6,314 bases of DNA. Source: Synechococcaceae bacterium WB8_1B_136 (GTDB lineage: Bacteria > Cyanobacteriota > Cyanobacteriia > PCC-6307 > Cyanobiaceae). The translations under genes were made by a program, and so were the position numbers. Position 1 is the first letter of the stretch. Every line of letters begins with the position of its first letter. The notes under the pieces were generated by a model. That model had not been told where the DNA came from. It made no database searches and saw only the letters and a list, made by a program, of their open reading frames with translations. Location: the NCBI GenBank assembly GCA_010029175.1, contig RGNC01000117.1:1-6314 (forward strand), read 5' to 3'. Shown here in pieces: positions 1 to 6,183 of this stretch.

Positions 1-1
1 G

Positions 2-1186
2 CTGGGCGTGCGCAACCGGAAGCCCTGGGGTCTGCCCATCGCCGCCCTGGCCATCGCCGGGGTGGTGTGGAGCAACTGGAACTCCACCGTGCTGCTGCTG
101 ATCCTCTGGGGCCTGGCGGCGGCAGGCCTGGCGGCACAACGCGCCTGGACAGCACTCGGGCTGTGGCTGGCGGCACTGTTGCTGGGGCTGGGGGTGTCGG
201 CGCCGTTCTGGCTGCCGGCCCTGCAGCTGCTGCCGCTGGTGCGGCCACCGATGCCAACGGGGCTGTTTGCCGGGGAGTTCTTCGGTGCCGCCGGCGAGAG
301 CAGTTTCGGGCGACTGCTGTGGATCCAGGCGCTGGTGCTGCTGCTGCTGCTGCTGGTGCGCTGGCTCGGCTGGGGACGCCGCAGCAGTGGGCTCGGCAGC
401 GGGGGCCTGGTGCTGGCCGCGCTGGCGCTGCTGATGATGCTGCCGATCAGCCAGCCGATCTACGGGCTGGTGGCACCCCTGCAGCGGATTCAGTTCCCCT
501 GGCGCTGGCTGGGGCCAGGCTGGTTAGGCGCCCTGCTCTGGCTCTGCTCCCCCGGCGCGCTGCCCGCTACCGCGGGCGTTGCAGGCGGATGGCGGCGCAT
601 CAGCCTGGTGCTGGCAGGCCTGGCTGCGCTGGGAGGCTGGTTCGACGGCCTATGGCGCTTCCGCACCAATCTGGTGGGCCATGCCCCCACGGGGAGCGAA
701 CGGCTTGCCCTGCGCCAGCTGCTGGCCTGCGACCCACTGCTGCCCTGCCCCCGGGGGATTGAGGCCCTCCCCGCCACGGGCGAGCTGGCCAAGCGCTTCG
801 TCGCCCTGCCCGATGGCCGCATCGCCCTGGCCGGAGTGCCCGACTACACCCCTGCCGGCATCCCCGAGCGTTCCTGGCACAGACGCCTGCAGACCTTCTG
901 GCTGCCGGCCTGGCCCCAGACCAGCTGGGCCAGCTTCACGGGCCAGGGGCGTGTATGGCTGGTGGATCGTTCCCCCCAACATCGAACCCTGCGCATCGCA
1001 GCCCGCAGCGCGGGCAGCCTCAGGCTGATGCAGTGGGCCTCACCCCTCTGGCAGGTGCACCTGCGGCCTGGGGCAGCGGCAAGCTGGGGACAACCACTGG
1101 CCAGCGGCGCAGCCGATGCCGCTGGCTGGGTGCAGGTGCCCCTGCAGCCCGGCAGCTGGATGGTGGAGCTGCGCTATGGGCGCTGA
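2..1186 (+). CDS. C-terminal part of a multi-pass membrane protein, GT-C/YfhO-like (5' end outside window)
   Basis: The reading frame is open to the left edge (codons for L and G precede the first GTG at base 8), so this is probably the C-terminal 390 or so residues of a longer protein. Counting from the GTG, the first 215 residues hold about seven hydrophobic segments (near 10-24, 26-43, 48-76, 103-120, 129-152, 163-185, 197-215). One is a run of six leucines. The loop motif QRIQFPWRWLG (residues 159-169) resembles a conserved FPWR-type motif that I recall from large bacterial membrane proteins annotated as 6-pyruvoyl-tetrahydropterin-synthase-related or YfhO-like. The last 175 residues look soluble and beta-rich, ending in a Trp/Gly/Pro pattern like the C-terminal domain of YfhO-type proteins. 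These families are thought to be lipid-linked-sugar (GT-C fold) transferases. The exact reaction is not visible here. The gene ends in TGA (1184-1186) and overlaps the next gene by 11 bases, so the two are probably co-translated. Being a membrane protein is near certain; the family is a moderate-confidence call. Confidence 0.7.
   Translation: MGVRNRKPWGLPIAALAIAGVVWSNWNSTVLLLILWGLAAAGLAAQRAWTALGLWLAALLLGLGVSAPFWLPALQLLPLVRPPMPTGLFAGEFFGAAGESSFGRLLWIQALVLLLLLLVRWLGWGRRSSGLGSGGLVLAALALLMMLPISQPIYGLVAPLQRIQFPWRWLGPGWLGALLWLCSPGALPATAGVAGGWRRISLVLAGLAALGGWFDGLWRFRTNLVGHAPTGSERLALRQLLACDPLLPCPRGIEALPATGELAKRFVALPDGRIALAGVPDYTPAGIPERSWHRRLQTFWLPAWPQTSWASFTGQGRVWLVDRSPQHRTLRIAARSAGSLRLMQWASPLWQVHLRPGAAASWGQPLASGAADAAGWVQVPLQPGSWMVELRYGR
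338..355 (+). repeat. CTG trinucleotide run, six copies, in frame
   Basis: Six consecutive CTG codons encode a Leu6 run inside a predicted membrane helix of the truncated membrane protein. Unit-length changes would keep the frame, so this is unlikely to be a phase-variation switch. It is most simply the product of GC-rich leucine codon use. Confidence 0.6.
1165..1168 (+). promoter_or_regulatory. Ribosome binding site for the GT2 gene
   Basis: GGAG lies 7 bases before the ATG at 1176, inside the end of the upstream membrane-protein gene. It supports choosing 1176 as the start over the ATG at 1116, which would add 20 residues (Cys/Pro/Ala-rich) that are out-of-frame reading of the upstream gene. 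Confidence 0.6.
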
Positions 1187-2144
1187 GCAGCTGGATCGCC
1201 AGACGCTGCAACCACGGCTGAGTGTGGTGGTGCCATTTCTGAACGAGGCCGCAACCCTCCCAGCCCTGATTTCGGCAGTGGCGGGCCTGCAACGGCAGCT
1301 GAAGCTGCCGGTGGAGCTGGTATTGGTGGACGACGGCAGTCGGGACGGCTCCTGCGCCATCGCCCGTCGGGAGCTGCAGGCCCGACCGGAACTGCAGGCT
1401 GTGCTGCTGGAGCTGTCTCGCAATTTCGGCAAGGAAGCGGCCCTCACGGCTGGGCTGGAGGCCAGCCGGGGTGATGTGGTGGTTCCCCTCGATGCCGACC
1501 TGCAGGATCCGCCCGAACTGATCGGCCCGATGCTGGAGCAGTGGCGCCAGGGCTTCGATGTGGTTTACGCCGTGAGGCAGCGGCGAGCGGGAGAAAGCCG
1601 CACCAAGCGGCTCACGGCCTTCGGCTTCTACCGACTGATCGGTCGGATGAGTGCCACGCTGATCCCAGCCGATACGGGCGATTTCCGGCTGATGGATCGC
1701 TGTGTGGTTCAGGCACTGAGCCAGCTGCCCGAACGCACCCGCTTCATGAAAGGCCTGTTCGCCTGGGTGGGCTTCCGCCAGACGGCCATCACCTACAACC
1801 GGGATCCTCGCCAGCGGGGCCAGAGCAACTGGAACTACTGGAAGCTGTGGAATTTTGCCCTGGATGGCATCACCTCGTTCAGCCGCGTTCCGCTGCAGCT
1901 GCTCAGTGGCGGCGGCGTGGCCATCGCCCTGATGTCGATGGTGTATGGCGCCTGGATGGTGCTGCGAACGTTGCTGTTCGGGATCGACCTTCCCGGCTAC
2001 GCCTCCCTGATGACGGCCGTGCTGTTCCTGGGGGGCCTGCAGCTGATCGGGCTTGGTGTATTGGGAGAATATCTGGGCCGCGTGTTTGAAGAAGTGAAGC
2101 GCCGACCGCTCTATTTGGTGCGCCGGCGCTGGGAGCAGAGCTGA
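1176..2144 (+). CDS. GtrB/ArnC/DPM1-like family 2 glycosyltransferase, membrane-anchored
   Basis: This 322-residue protein is the usual length for the polyprenyl-phosphate glycosyltransferase group (DPM1, GtrB, ArnC, YfdH). These enzymes move a sugar from a nucleotide donor to undecaprenyl or dolichyl phosphate on the cytoplasmic face of the membrane. The GT-A domain starts with SVVVPFLNEA (residues 16-25). It has VDDGS (51-55) for nucleotide binding, the hallmark DADLQDPPE (106-114) for metal and donor binding, TGDFRLMDR (167-175), RTRFMKGL (188-195 region) and QRGQSNW (213-219). Two hydrophobic segments (about 242-266 and 275-300) follow, then a basic tail, as in GtrB-type proteins. All key motifs are present, so it should be active. 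The sugar cannot be read from the sequence; glucose, mannose or a modified sugar are all possible. The gene overlaps the upstream membrane protein by 11 bases and is followed by the sugar-phosphate transferase after one base. A GtrB-like enzyme next to a large membrane protein suggests a donor-maker/transferase pair. Confidence 0.9.
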   Translation: MGAEQLDRQTLQPRLSVVVPFLNEAATLPALISAVAGLQRQLKLPVELVLVDDGSRDGSCAIARRELQARPELQAVLLELSRNFGKEAALTAGLEASRGDVVVPLDADLQDPPELIGPMLEQWRQGFDVVYAVRQRRAGESRTKRLTAFGFYRLIGRMSATLIPADTGDFRLMDRCVVQALSQLPERTRFMKGLFAWVGFRQTAITYNRDPRQRGQSNWNYWKLWNFALDGITSFSRVPLQLLSGGGVAIALMSMVYGAWMVLRTLLFGIDLPGYASLMTAVLFLGGLQLIGLGVLGEYLGRVFEEVKRRPLYLVRRRWEQS

Positions 2145-2145
2145 G

Positions 2146-3519
2146 ATGTGGTGGCGAACCCCCTGGCTGCAGCAGCGCTGGTTGATGCTCAGCCTGGCCC
2201 TGGGCGACGGGCTGCTGCTGCTGGGCTTCTACAACCTGCTGTTCTGGCACCGTTTCGGTGGGTGGGCGGGGCTCACCGGGTCGATCGGCGCGCTGATTCT
2301 GGTGTGGCTTGGATCTTCGTATCTGCTGGGGCGCTATTCACGGCCGGATCCAGGCCAGCGCGACAGCCGCCGTCGCCGGCTGGCCACCACGCTGCTGATG
2401 GGGGTGGTGGTGCTGGCGGCGGTGGTGGTGTTCAGCTGGGGGTTCAAGCTCGAAGATCCCCGCACCTTCCGCAACTTCGTGGTGCCTGTGCTCGGCGCCG
2501 CCACGCTCTGCTCAGCCACGGCTCAGCTCTGGGTGACACGCCTGCAAACACGCCCGCGTCACTGGCTGCTGGTGGGCACAGAGCAGGAGTTGACCATTCT
2601 CAGACAGGAGCTGTCCAGCCACCCCAGCAACAACCAACTCCAGATCAGTTACTGCAACAGCGAAGCCCTCACAACAGCGACCGATTCCGTGCATCAACAC
2701 GCCTGGGACGGCATCGCGGTGAGTGAAACGGCAGACCTTCCCGACAGCCTGATCGAAACCTTGTTGGAGGTGCGTGGCGGTGGTGGGGTGGTGTGCAACC
2801 TGGTGGGCTGGAGTGAGCAACATCTGCAACGGGTGCCCCCCGAATTGTTCTCCAGCCGCTGGCTGGTGCAGGCGGAAGGCTTTGAGTTGCAACCCGGGCG
2901 CTGGAGCTGGCGGGTGAAACGCCTGGGGGATCTGGTGGTGGCCACACTGCTGCTGGTGATCAGCGCGCCAGTGCTGCTGCTGGCTGCCCTGGCGATCAGA
3001 CTGGAGGATGGGGGCCCAATCCTCTACCACCAGGTGCGCACGGGTCTGTACGGCCAGCGGTATCGCGTCTGGAAACTCCGCAGCATGGTGATCCAGGCGG
3101 AACGGGATGGCGCGCAATGGACAGGCCATGGCGACCCCCGGGTCACCACGGTTGGCTCCTGGCTGCGACGGCTGCGCATCGACGAGCTGCCGCAACTGGT
3201 GGCCGTGCTGCTCGGGGAGATGAGCCTGATCGGCCCCCGCCCGGAACGGCCGGAACTCGAAACCCTCCTGGAGGCAACCATTCCCCACTACCGGGTGCGC
3301 CACTGGATCCGGCCGGGCCTGAGCGGCTGGGCGCAGGTGTGCTTCCCCTACGGCGCGAGCGTCAGCGATAGCAGGATGAAGCTGAGCTATGATTTATATT
3401 ATCTACGCAATGCGAGCCTCCCCCTAGATATCCTGATCTTGATGAAAACAATTCGCTTGGTTGTCCAAGCCAAGGGATCTGTGCCCGCCCGCATCTGCCC
3501 ACCACAACCCAACAGATAA
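2146..3519 (+). CDS. Polyprenyl-phosphate hexose-1-phosphate transferase (WbaP/WcaJ-type initiating sugar transferase)
   Basis: This 457-residue protein transfers a sugar-1-phosphate from a nucleotide sugar to undecaprenyl phosphate, the first step of O-antigen or exopolysaccharide assembly at the inner membrane. The N-terminus has four hydrophobic segments (within about 10-33, 42-62, 82-100, 109-128). A soluble middle region (about 138-250) corresponds to the Rossmann-like domain of long family members, but it shows no clear GxGxxG. The catalytic domain starts at KRLGDLVVA (258-266), followed by the re-entrant membrane helix. Further motifs are GPILYHQVR, WKLRSM, the catalytic pair Asp346-Glu347 in RIDELPQL, MSLIGPRPERPE (359-370) and IRPGLSGWAQV (388-398). 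KLSYDLYYLRN follows near the C-terminus. All hallmark residues are present. Length and architecture match WcaJ/WbaP rather than the short PglC form. The substrate sugar (glucose or galactose type) cannot be told. The start ATG follows the upstream stop by one base, with GGGAG at 2131-2135. The last 50 or so codons, from about 3388, are noticeably richer in A and T than the rest. Confidence 0.93.
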   Translation: MWWRTPWLQQRWLMLSLALGDGLLLLGFYNLLFWHRFGGWAGLTGSIGALILVWLGSSYLLGRYSRPDPGQRDSRRRRLATTLLMGVVVLAAVVVFSWGFKLEDPRTFRNFVVPVLGAATLCSATAQLWVTRLQTRPRHWLLVGTEQELTILRQELSSHPSNNQLQISYCNSEALTTATDSVHQHAWDGIAVSETADLPDSLIETLLEVRGGGGVVCNLVGWSEQHLQRVPPELFSSRWLVQAEGFELQPGRWSWRVKRLGDLVVATLLLVISAPVLLLAALAIRLEDGGPILYHQVRTGLYGQRYRVWKLRSMVIQAERDGAQWTGHGDPRVTTVGSWLRRLRIDELPQLVAVLLGEMSLIGPRPERPELETLLEATIPHYRVRHWIRPGLSGWAQVCFPYGASVSDSRMKLSYDLYYLRNASLPLDILILMKTIRLVVQAKGSVPARICPPQPNR

Positions 3520-3530
3520 TCCTCCAGATC

Positions 3531-4418
3531 ATGCCAATCCGCAGGGGAATCATTCTGGCCGGGGGAAGTGGCACCCGCCTCCACCCGATCACCCAGGCCA
3601 CCAGCAAGCAATTGCTGCCGGTGTACGACAAGCCGATGATCTACTACCCGCTCAGCACCTTGATGCTGGCGGGGATCCGGGAGGTGCTGATCATCACCAC
3701 GCCCCATGATCAACCAGCCTTCGAGCGGCTGCTGGGGGATGGCTCCGCCTGGGGAATGAGGATCAACTACGCCATTCAGCCCAGTCCCGATGGCCTGGCG
3801 CAGGCCTTCCTGATCGGCGCTGATTTCCTCGCCGGTGCACCCGCAGCCCTGGTGCTGGGCGACAACCTCTTCCACGGCCACGACCTGGTTCCCCAGCTGG
3901 CCGCCAGCAACGGCAGCAGCACAGGCGCCACGGTGTACGCCTACCCGGTGCGGGATCCCGAGCGTTATGGGGTGGTGGAGTTTGCTCCCGACGGGCGGGT
4001 GCTGAGCCTGGAGGAGAAACCTGCCCGACCCAAGAGCCGCTACGCGGTGACGGGGCTCTACTTCTACGACGCCTCGGTGGTGGAACGGGCCCAACGGGTT
4101 CAACCTTCAGCCCGGGGGGAACTGGAGATCACCGACCTCAACCAGCAATATCTCGTTGAAGGGCTACTGAATGTGGAGCTGATGGGTCGCGGCATGGCCT
4201 GGCTGGATACCGGCACCTGCGACTCGCTCCACGAGGCCAGCAGCTACATCCGCACCCTGGAGCACCGCCAGGGGCTGAAGGTGGGCTGCCCGGAGGAGGT
4301 GGCCTGGCGCCAGGGCTGGATCACCAGCGCCCAACTCGAGCAACTCGCCCAGCCCCTCCAGAAGAGTGGCTATGGCGACTACCTGCTGCGCCTGCTGGAG
4401 GTGAACCATGCAGATTGA
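3531..4418 (+). CDS. rfbA: Glucose-1-phosphate thymidylyltransferase (RfbA/RmlA)
   Basis: The protein catalyses the first step of dTDP-L-rhamnose synthesis: glucose-1-phosphate plus dTTP gives dTDP-glucose and pyrophosphate, in the cytoplasm. At 295 residues it has the normal family length. Clear signatures are the nucleotide loop LAGGSGTRLHPIT (9-21), KQLLPVYDKPMIYYPLS (26-42), QPSPDGLAQAF (83-93), the metal-binding GDNLFHG (110-116, Asp111), EEKP (161-164), VTGLYFYD (173-180), RGELEITDLN (195-204) and WLDTGT (224-229, second metal Asp226). Nothing is missing, so it should be active. It starts 11 bases after the upstream stop. No good ribosome binding site is present in that gap (the bases there include CCTCC, the anti-Shine-Dalgarno sense), so translation probably depends on coupling or on leaderless-type initiation, as is common in cyanobacteria. 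The start is fixed by the family: the GG loop begins 10 residues in, as expected. It overlaps rfbC by 11 bases. Confidence 0.97.
   Translation: MPIRRGIILAGGSGTRLHPITQATSKQLLPVYDKPMIYYPLSTLMLAGIREVLIITTPHDQPAFERLLGDGSAWGMRINYAIQPSPDGLAQAFLIGADFLAGAPAALVLGDNLFHGHDLVPQLAASNGSSTGATVYAYPVRDPERYGVVEFAPDGRVLSLEEKPARPKSRYAVTGLYFYDASVVERAQRVQPSARGELEITDLNQQYLVEGLLNVELMGRGMAWLDTGTCDSLHEASSYIRTLEHRQGLKVGCPEEVAWRQGWITSAQLEQLAQPLQKSGYGDYLLRLLEVNHAD
4397..4402 (+). promoter_or_regulatory. Strong ribosome binding site for rfbC
   Basis: GGAGGT is a full Shine-Dalgarno match 5 bases before the rfbC ATG at 4408. It is the best site in the window and lies within the last codons of rfbA, so it decides the rfbC start and suggests rfbC can be initiated independently of coupling. 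Confidence 0.75.
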
Positions 4419-4998
4419 ACAGCTCAGCACTGGCAGCGGCCAGCTGATGCACGGGCCGCTGCTGATCACGCCGCAGGTTTTCGGCGACGACCGCGGCTTT
4501 TTCTTCGAGAGCTGGAACCAGCGCCGTTTCGACGAGGCTCTCGGTGAGCCCATCAGCTTCAGCCAGGACAACCACTCCCGCTCCAGTCGCGGCGTGCTGC
4601 GCGGCCTCCACTACCAACTGGAACCGGAACCCCAGGGCAAGCTGGTGCGCTGCCCCGTCGGGGCGATCTTCGATGTGGCCGTGGATCTGCGCCGCAGCTC
4701 CCCCAGCTTCGGCCAGTGGGTGGGCGCCGAACTCAGTTCTGAAAACCACCGCCAGCTGTGGGTGCCGGTGGGCTTTGCCCACGGCTTCCTCACCCTCACG
4801 GAGACGGCCGAGGTGCTTTACAAAGCGAGCGGCTTCTGGAGCAAGAGCTGTGAGCGCTCGTTGCACTGGAGTGACCCGGACGTGGCGATCGCCTGGCCCC
4901 TCGATCAGCTGGCGGGAGCCGCACCGCTGCTGGCCGAGAAAGACGCCGCCGCACCCACGCTGGCCCAGGCGATCGCCGCAGGCGAGGTGTTTGCGTGA
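4408..4998 (+). CDS. rfbC: dTDP-4-dehydrorhamnose 3,5-epimerase (RfbC/RmlC)
   Basis: The protein epimerises C3 and C5 of dTDP-4-keto-6-deoxyglucose, the third step to dTDP-L-rhamnose, as a cytoplasmic cupin-fold dimer. At 196 residues it is slightly longer than the usual 180-190. The cupin motifs are clear: FGDDRGFFFESW (25-36), FSQDNHSRSSRGVLRGLHYQ (51-70) with the catalytic His68, QGKLVRCPVGAIFDVAVDLR (76-95) with the conserved Lys78, and the VPVGFAHGFLTL stretch (119-130). Tyr138 in VLYKAS matches the active-site tyrosine. Asp179 in AEKD sits where the family's second catalytic residue is expected (from memory of RmlC structures). No key residue is lost. It overlaps rfbA by 11 bases and rfbD by 4 (GTGA), so the three genes should be produced together. 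The substrate comes from the RfbB step, whose local gene is broken. Confidence 0.96.
   Translation: MQIEQLSTGSGQLMHGPLLITPQVFGDDRGFFFESWNQRRFDEALGEPISFSQDNHSRSSRGVLRGLHYQLEPEPQGKLVRCPVGAIFDVAVDLRRSSPSFGQWVGAELSSENHRQLWVPVGFAHGFLTLTETAEVLYKASGFWSKSCERSLHWSDPDVAIAWPLDQLAGAAPLLAEKDAAAPTLAQAIAAGEVFA
4984..4988 (+). promoter_or_regulatory. Ribosome binding site supporting the GTG start of rfbD
   Basis: GAGGT lies 6 bases before the GTG at 4995. It supports this GTG, which overlaps the rfbC stop, as the true start; no ATG lies near it in the frame. Confidence 0.6.
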
Positions 4999-5882
4999 AA
5001 GTGCTGCTCACCGGTGCCGCCGGCCAGCTGGGCCACGCCCTGCGCCAACAGCTCCCCGCCGGCATTGAGCTGATCGCCACCAGCCGCAGCGGCGGTGATG
5101 GCCTGGTTCCCCTGGATCTCGCCGATGCCGAGGCCTGCCGCGCTGCCGTGCGCGAGCACCGGCCCCACTGGGTGCTCAATGGCGGCGCCTACACCGCCGT
5201 CGACAAAGCTGAGAGCGAACCGGAGCTGGCGTTGGCGGTGAACGGCGTCGCGCCGCGAGCCTTCGCGGAGGCCCTGCTGGATACCGGCGGGCGCCTGCTG
5301 CAGGTGAGCACCGATTTCGTGTTCAACGGCCGCCAGGGCAGCCCCTACCGCCCCGAGCAGCCCCGCGATCCCCTGGGGGCCTACGGGGCCAGCAAGGCTG
5401 CCGGAGAAGCAGCGGTGGAACAGCTGCTGGGCGCCACGGGAGGTGGCGTGATCCTGCGCACGAGTTGGGTGATCGGCCCGGTGGGCCGCAACTTCGCCCT
5501 CACCATGCTGCGCCTGCACCGCGAAAAGGCTGAGATCAACGTGGTGGCAGACCAAGTGGGCTGTCCCAGCAGCACCAACACCCTGGCGCAGGCCTGCTGG
5601 CGCGTGATCACGGCCAATGTGCAAGAGCCGGTGCTGCACTGGAGCGATGCCGGCGCCGCCAGCTGGTTTGATGTTGCGGTAGCGGTGGGGGAGCTGGGGC
5701 GGGAGCTCGGCCTGCTGGAGAACGCGGCACAGGTGAACCCGATCACCACGGCCGAGTACCCCACGCCGGCCCAGCGCCCCAGCTATTCGCTGCTGGACTG
5801 CTCCAGCAGCCGCGAGATCCTGAATCTGCCGCCCACTCCCTGGCGCCAGGCCCTGCTCACAGTCCTTCAGACCCACCGATGA
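4995..5882 (+). CDS. rfbD: dTDP-4-dehydrorhamnose reductase (RfbD/RmlD)
   Basis: This short-chain-dehydrogenase-fold enzyme reduces dTDP-4-keto-L-rhamnose to dTDP-L-rhamnose with NAD(P)H, the last step of the pathway, in the cytoplasm. At 295 residues it has the normal length. The dinucleotide loop GAAGQLG (7-13) follows the first beta strand KVLLT. LNGGAYTAVDKAE (61-73 region) is the classic RmlD segment. The catalytic set is Thr106 in VSTDFVFNG plus Tyr130 and Lys134 in YGASK, and RTSWVIG comes later. The RPSYSLLD motif near residue 260 is the typical C-terminal sugar-binding segment. All catalytic residues are present. It starts with GTG overlapping the rfbC stop by 4 bases and ends with TGA overlapping the following ATG by 4 bases. 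It needs the product of an RfbB made elsewhere. Confidence 0.96.
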   Translation: MKVLLTGAAGQLGHALRQQLPAGIELIATSRSGGDGLVPLDLADAEACRAAVREHRPHWVLNGGAYTAVDKAESEPELALAVNGVAPRAFAEALLDTGGRLLQVSTDFVFNGRQGSPYRPEQPRDPLGAYGASKAAGEAAVEQLLGATGGGVILRTSWVIGPVGRNFALTMLRLHREKAEINVVADQVGCPSSTNTLAQACWRVITANVQEPVLHWSDAGAASWFDVAVAVGELGRELGLLENAAQVNPITTAEYPTPAQRPSYSLLDCSSSREILNLPPTPWRQALLTVLQTHR

Positions 5883-6028
5883 CCCGGCCCATGCCCTCGC
5901 TCACTGATCTGCTGGCGGGTCGCCGCCGCATCCTGGTCACCGGTGGCGCCGGCTTCATCGGTGGGGCCGTGGTGCGGCGTTTGCTCACAGAGAGCCAAGC
6001 GCTGGTATTCAACCTCGACAAGTTGGGT

Positions 6029-6040
6029 TACGCCACCGAC
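6029..6040 (+). other. Inferred deletion junction inside rfbB
   Basis: These four codons (Tyr51-Ala-Thr-Asp54) are where the N-terminal segment of RfbB ends and the C-terminal segment begins. Family proteins have GYAxD near residue 50 and RRYAxDPS near the C-terminus. Both encode Y-A-x-D, so the exact breakpoint cannot be placed within this stretch, as expected for a microhomology-type join. The parental sequences are not in the window, so the shared bases are inferred. Confidence 0.7.
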
Positions 6041-6171
6041 CCCAGCCGCATCAGCAGTGAACTGGGCTGGAAGCCCCGCCGCAGCTTCGAGCAGCGACTG
6101 GCCGCGACCGTAGAGTGGTACCTGGCCAGCCTCCTCTGGTGCGAGCTGCCTAAATCATCTGAGATAGTTCT

Positions 6172-6175
6172 AGGA
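6172..6175 (+). promoter_or_regulatory. Probable ribosome binding site for the manC-like gene
   Basis: AGGA lies 8 bases before the GTG at 6184 in a locally AT-rich stretch at the end of the rfbB remnant. It favours this GTG over the downstream in-frame GTGs at 6199 and 6250, which have weaker upstream sequence. Confidence 0.45.
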
Positions 6176-6183
6176 AACAACCA

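Noticed and set aside
8..10. GTG at base 8 as the true start of the first gene
   Set aside because: The frame is open upstream to the window edge, no ribosome binding site can be assessed, and the relevant families are longer. A 5'-truncated gene is more likely, though the GTG cannot be excluded.
67..762. Second-frame open reading frame (231 codons) within the membrane-protein gene
   Set aside because: It is Ala/Gly/Arg-rich low-complexity translation in the wrong frame of a gene with coherent membrane helices.
2398..2440. GTG/GCG-rich low-complexity stretch as a repeat element
   Set aside because: It simply encodes a Val/Ala-rich membrane helix with GC-rich codons. The units are not regular.
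2512..3303. Antisense open frame (263 codons) across the sugar-phosphate transferase
   Set aside because: It is a shadow of a gene with full catalytic motifs. The His/Gln-rich translation has no recognisable domain and no plausible start context.
3388..3393. TATGAT as an internal -10 promoter element before rfbA
   Set aside because: No TTGACA-like -35 lies 16-18 bases upstream, and the bases encode the conserved SYDLYY motif, so the match is explained by the protein.
3399..4103. Antisense open frame (234 codons) across rfbA
   Set aside because: It overlaps the intact rfbA and the preceding gene end. It has no family resemblance and typical shadow composition.
4905..5876. Long antisense open frame (323 codons) across rfbD
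   Set aside because: It mirrors a well-supported rfbD. Its translation is rich in Ala, Gln, Gly and His without any motif, as expected of the complement of a GC-rich gene.
6138..6183. Terminator or promoter between the rfbB remnant and manC
   Set aside because: The stretch is AT-rich but has no hairpin followed by T residues and no convincing -35/-10 pair, and the genes overlap.
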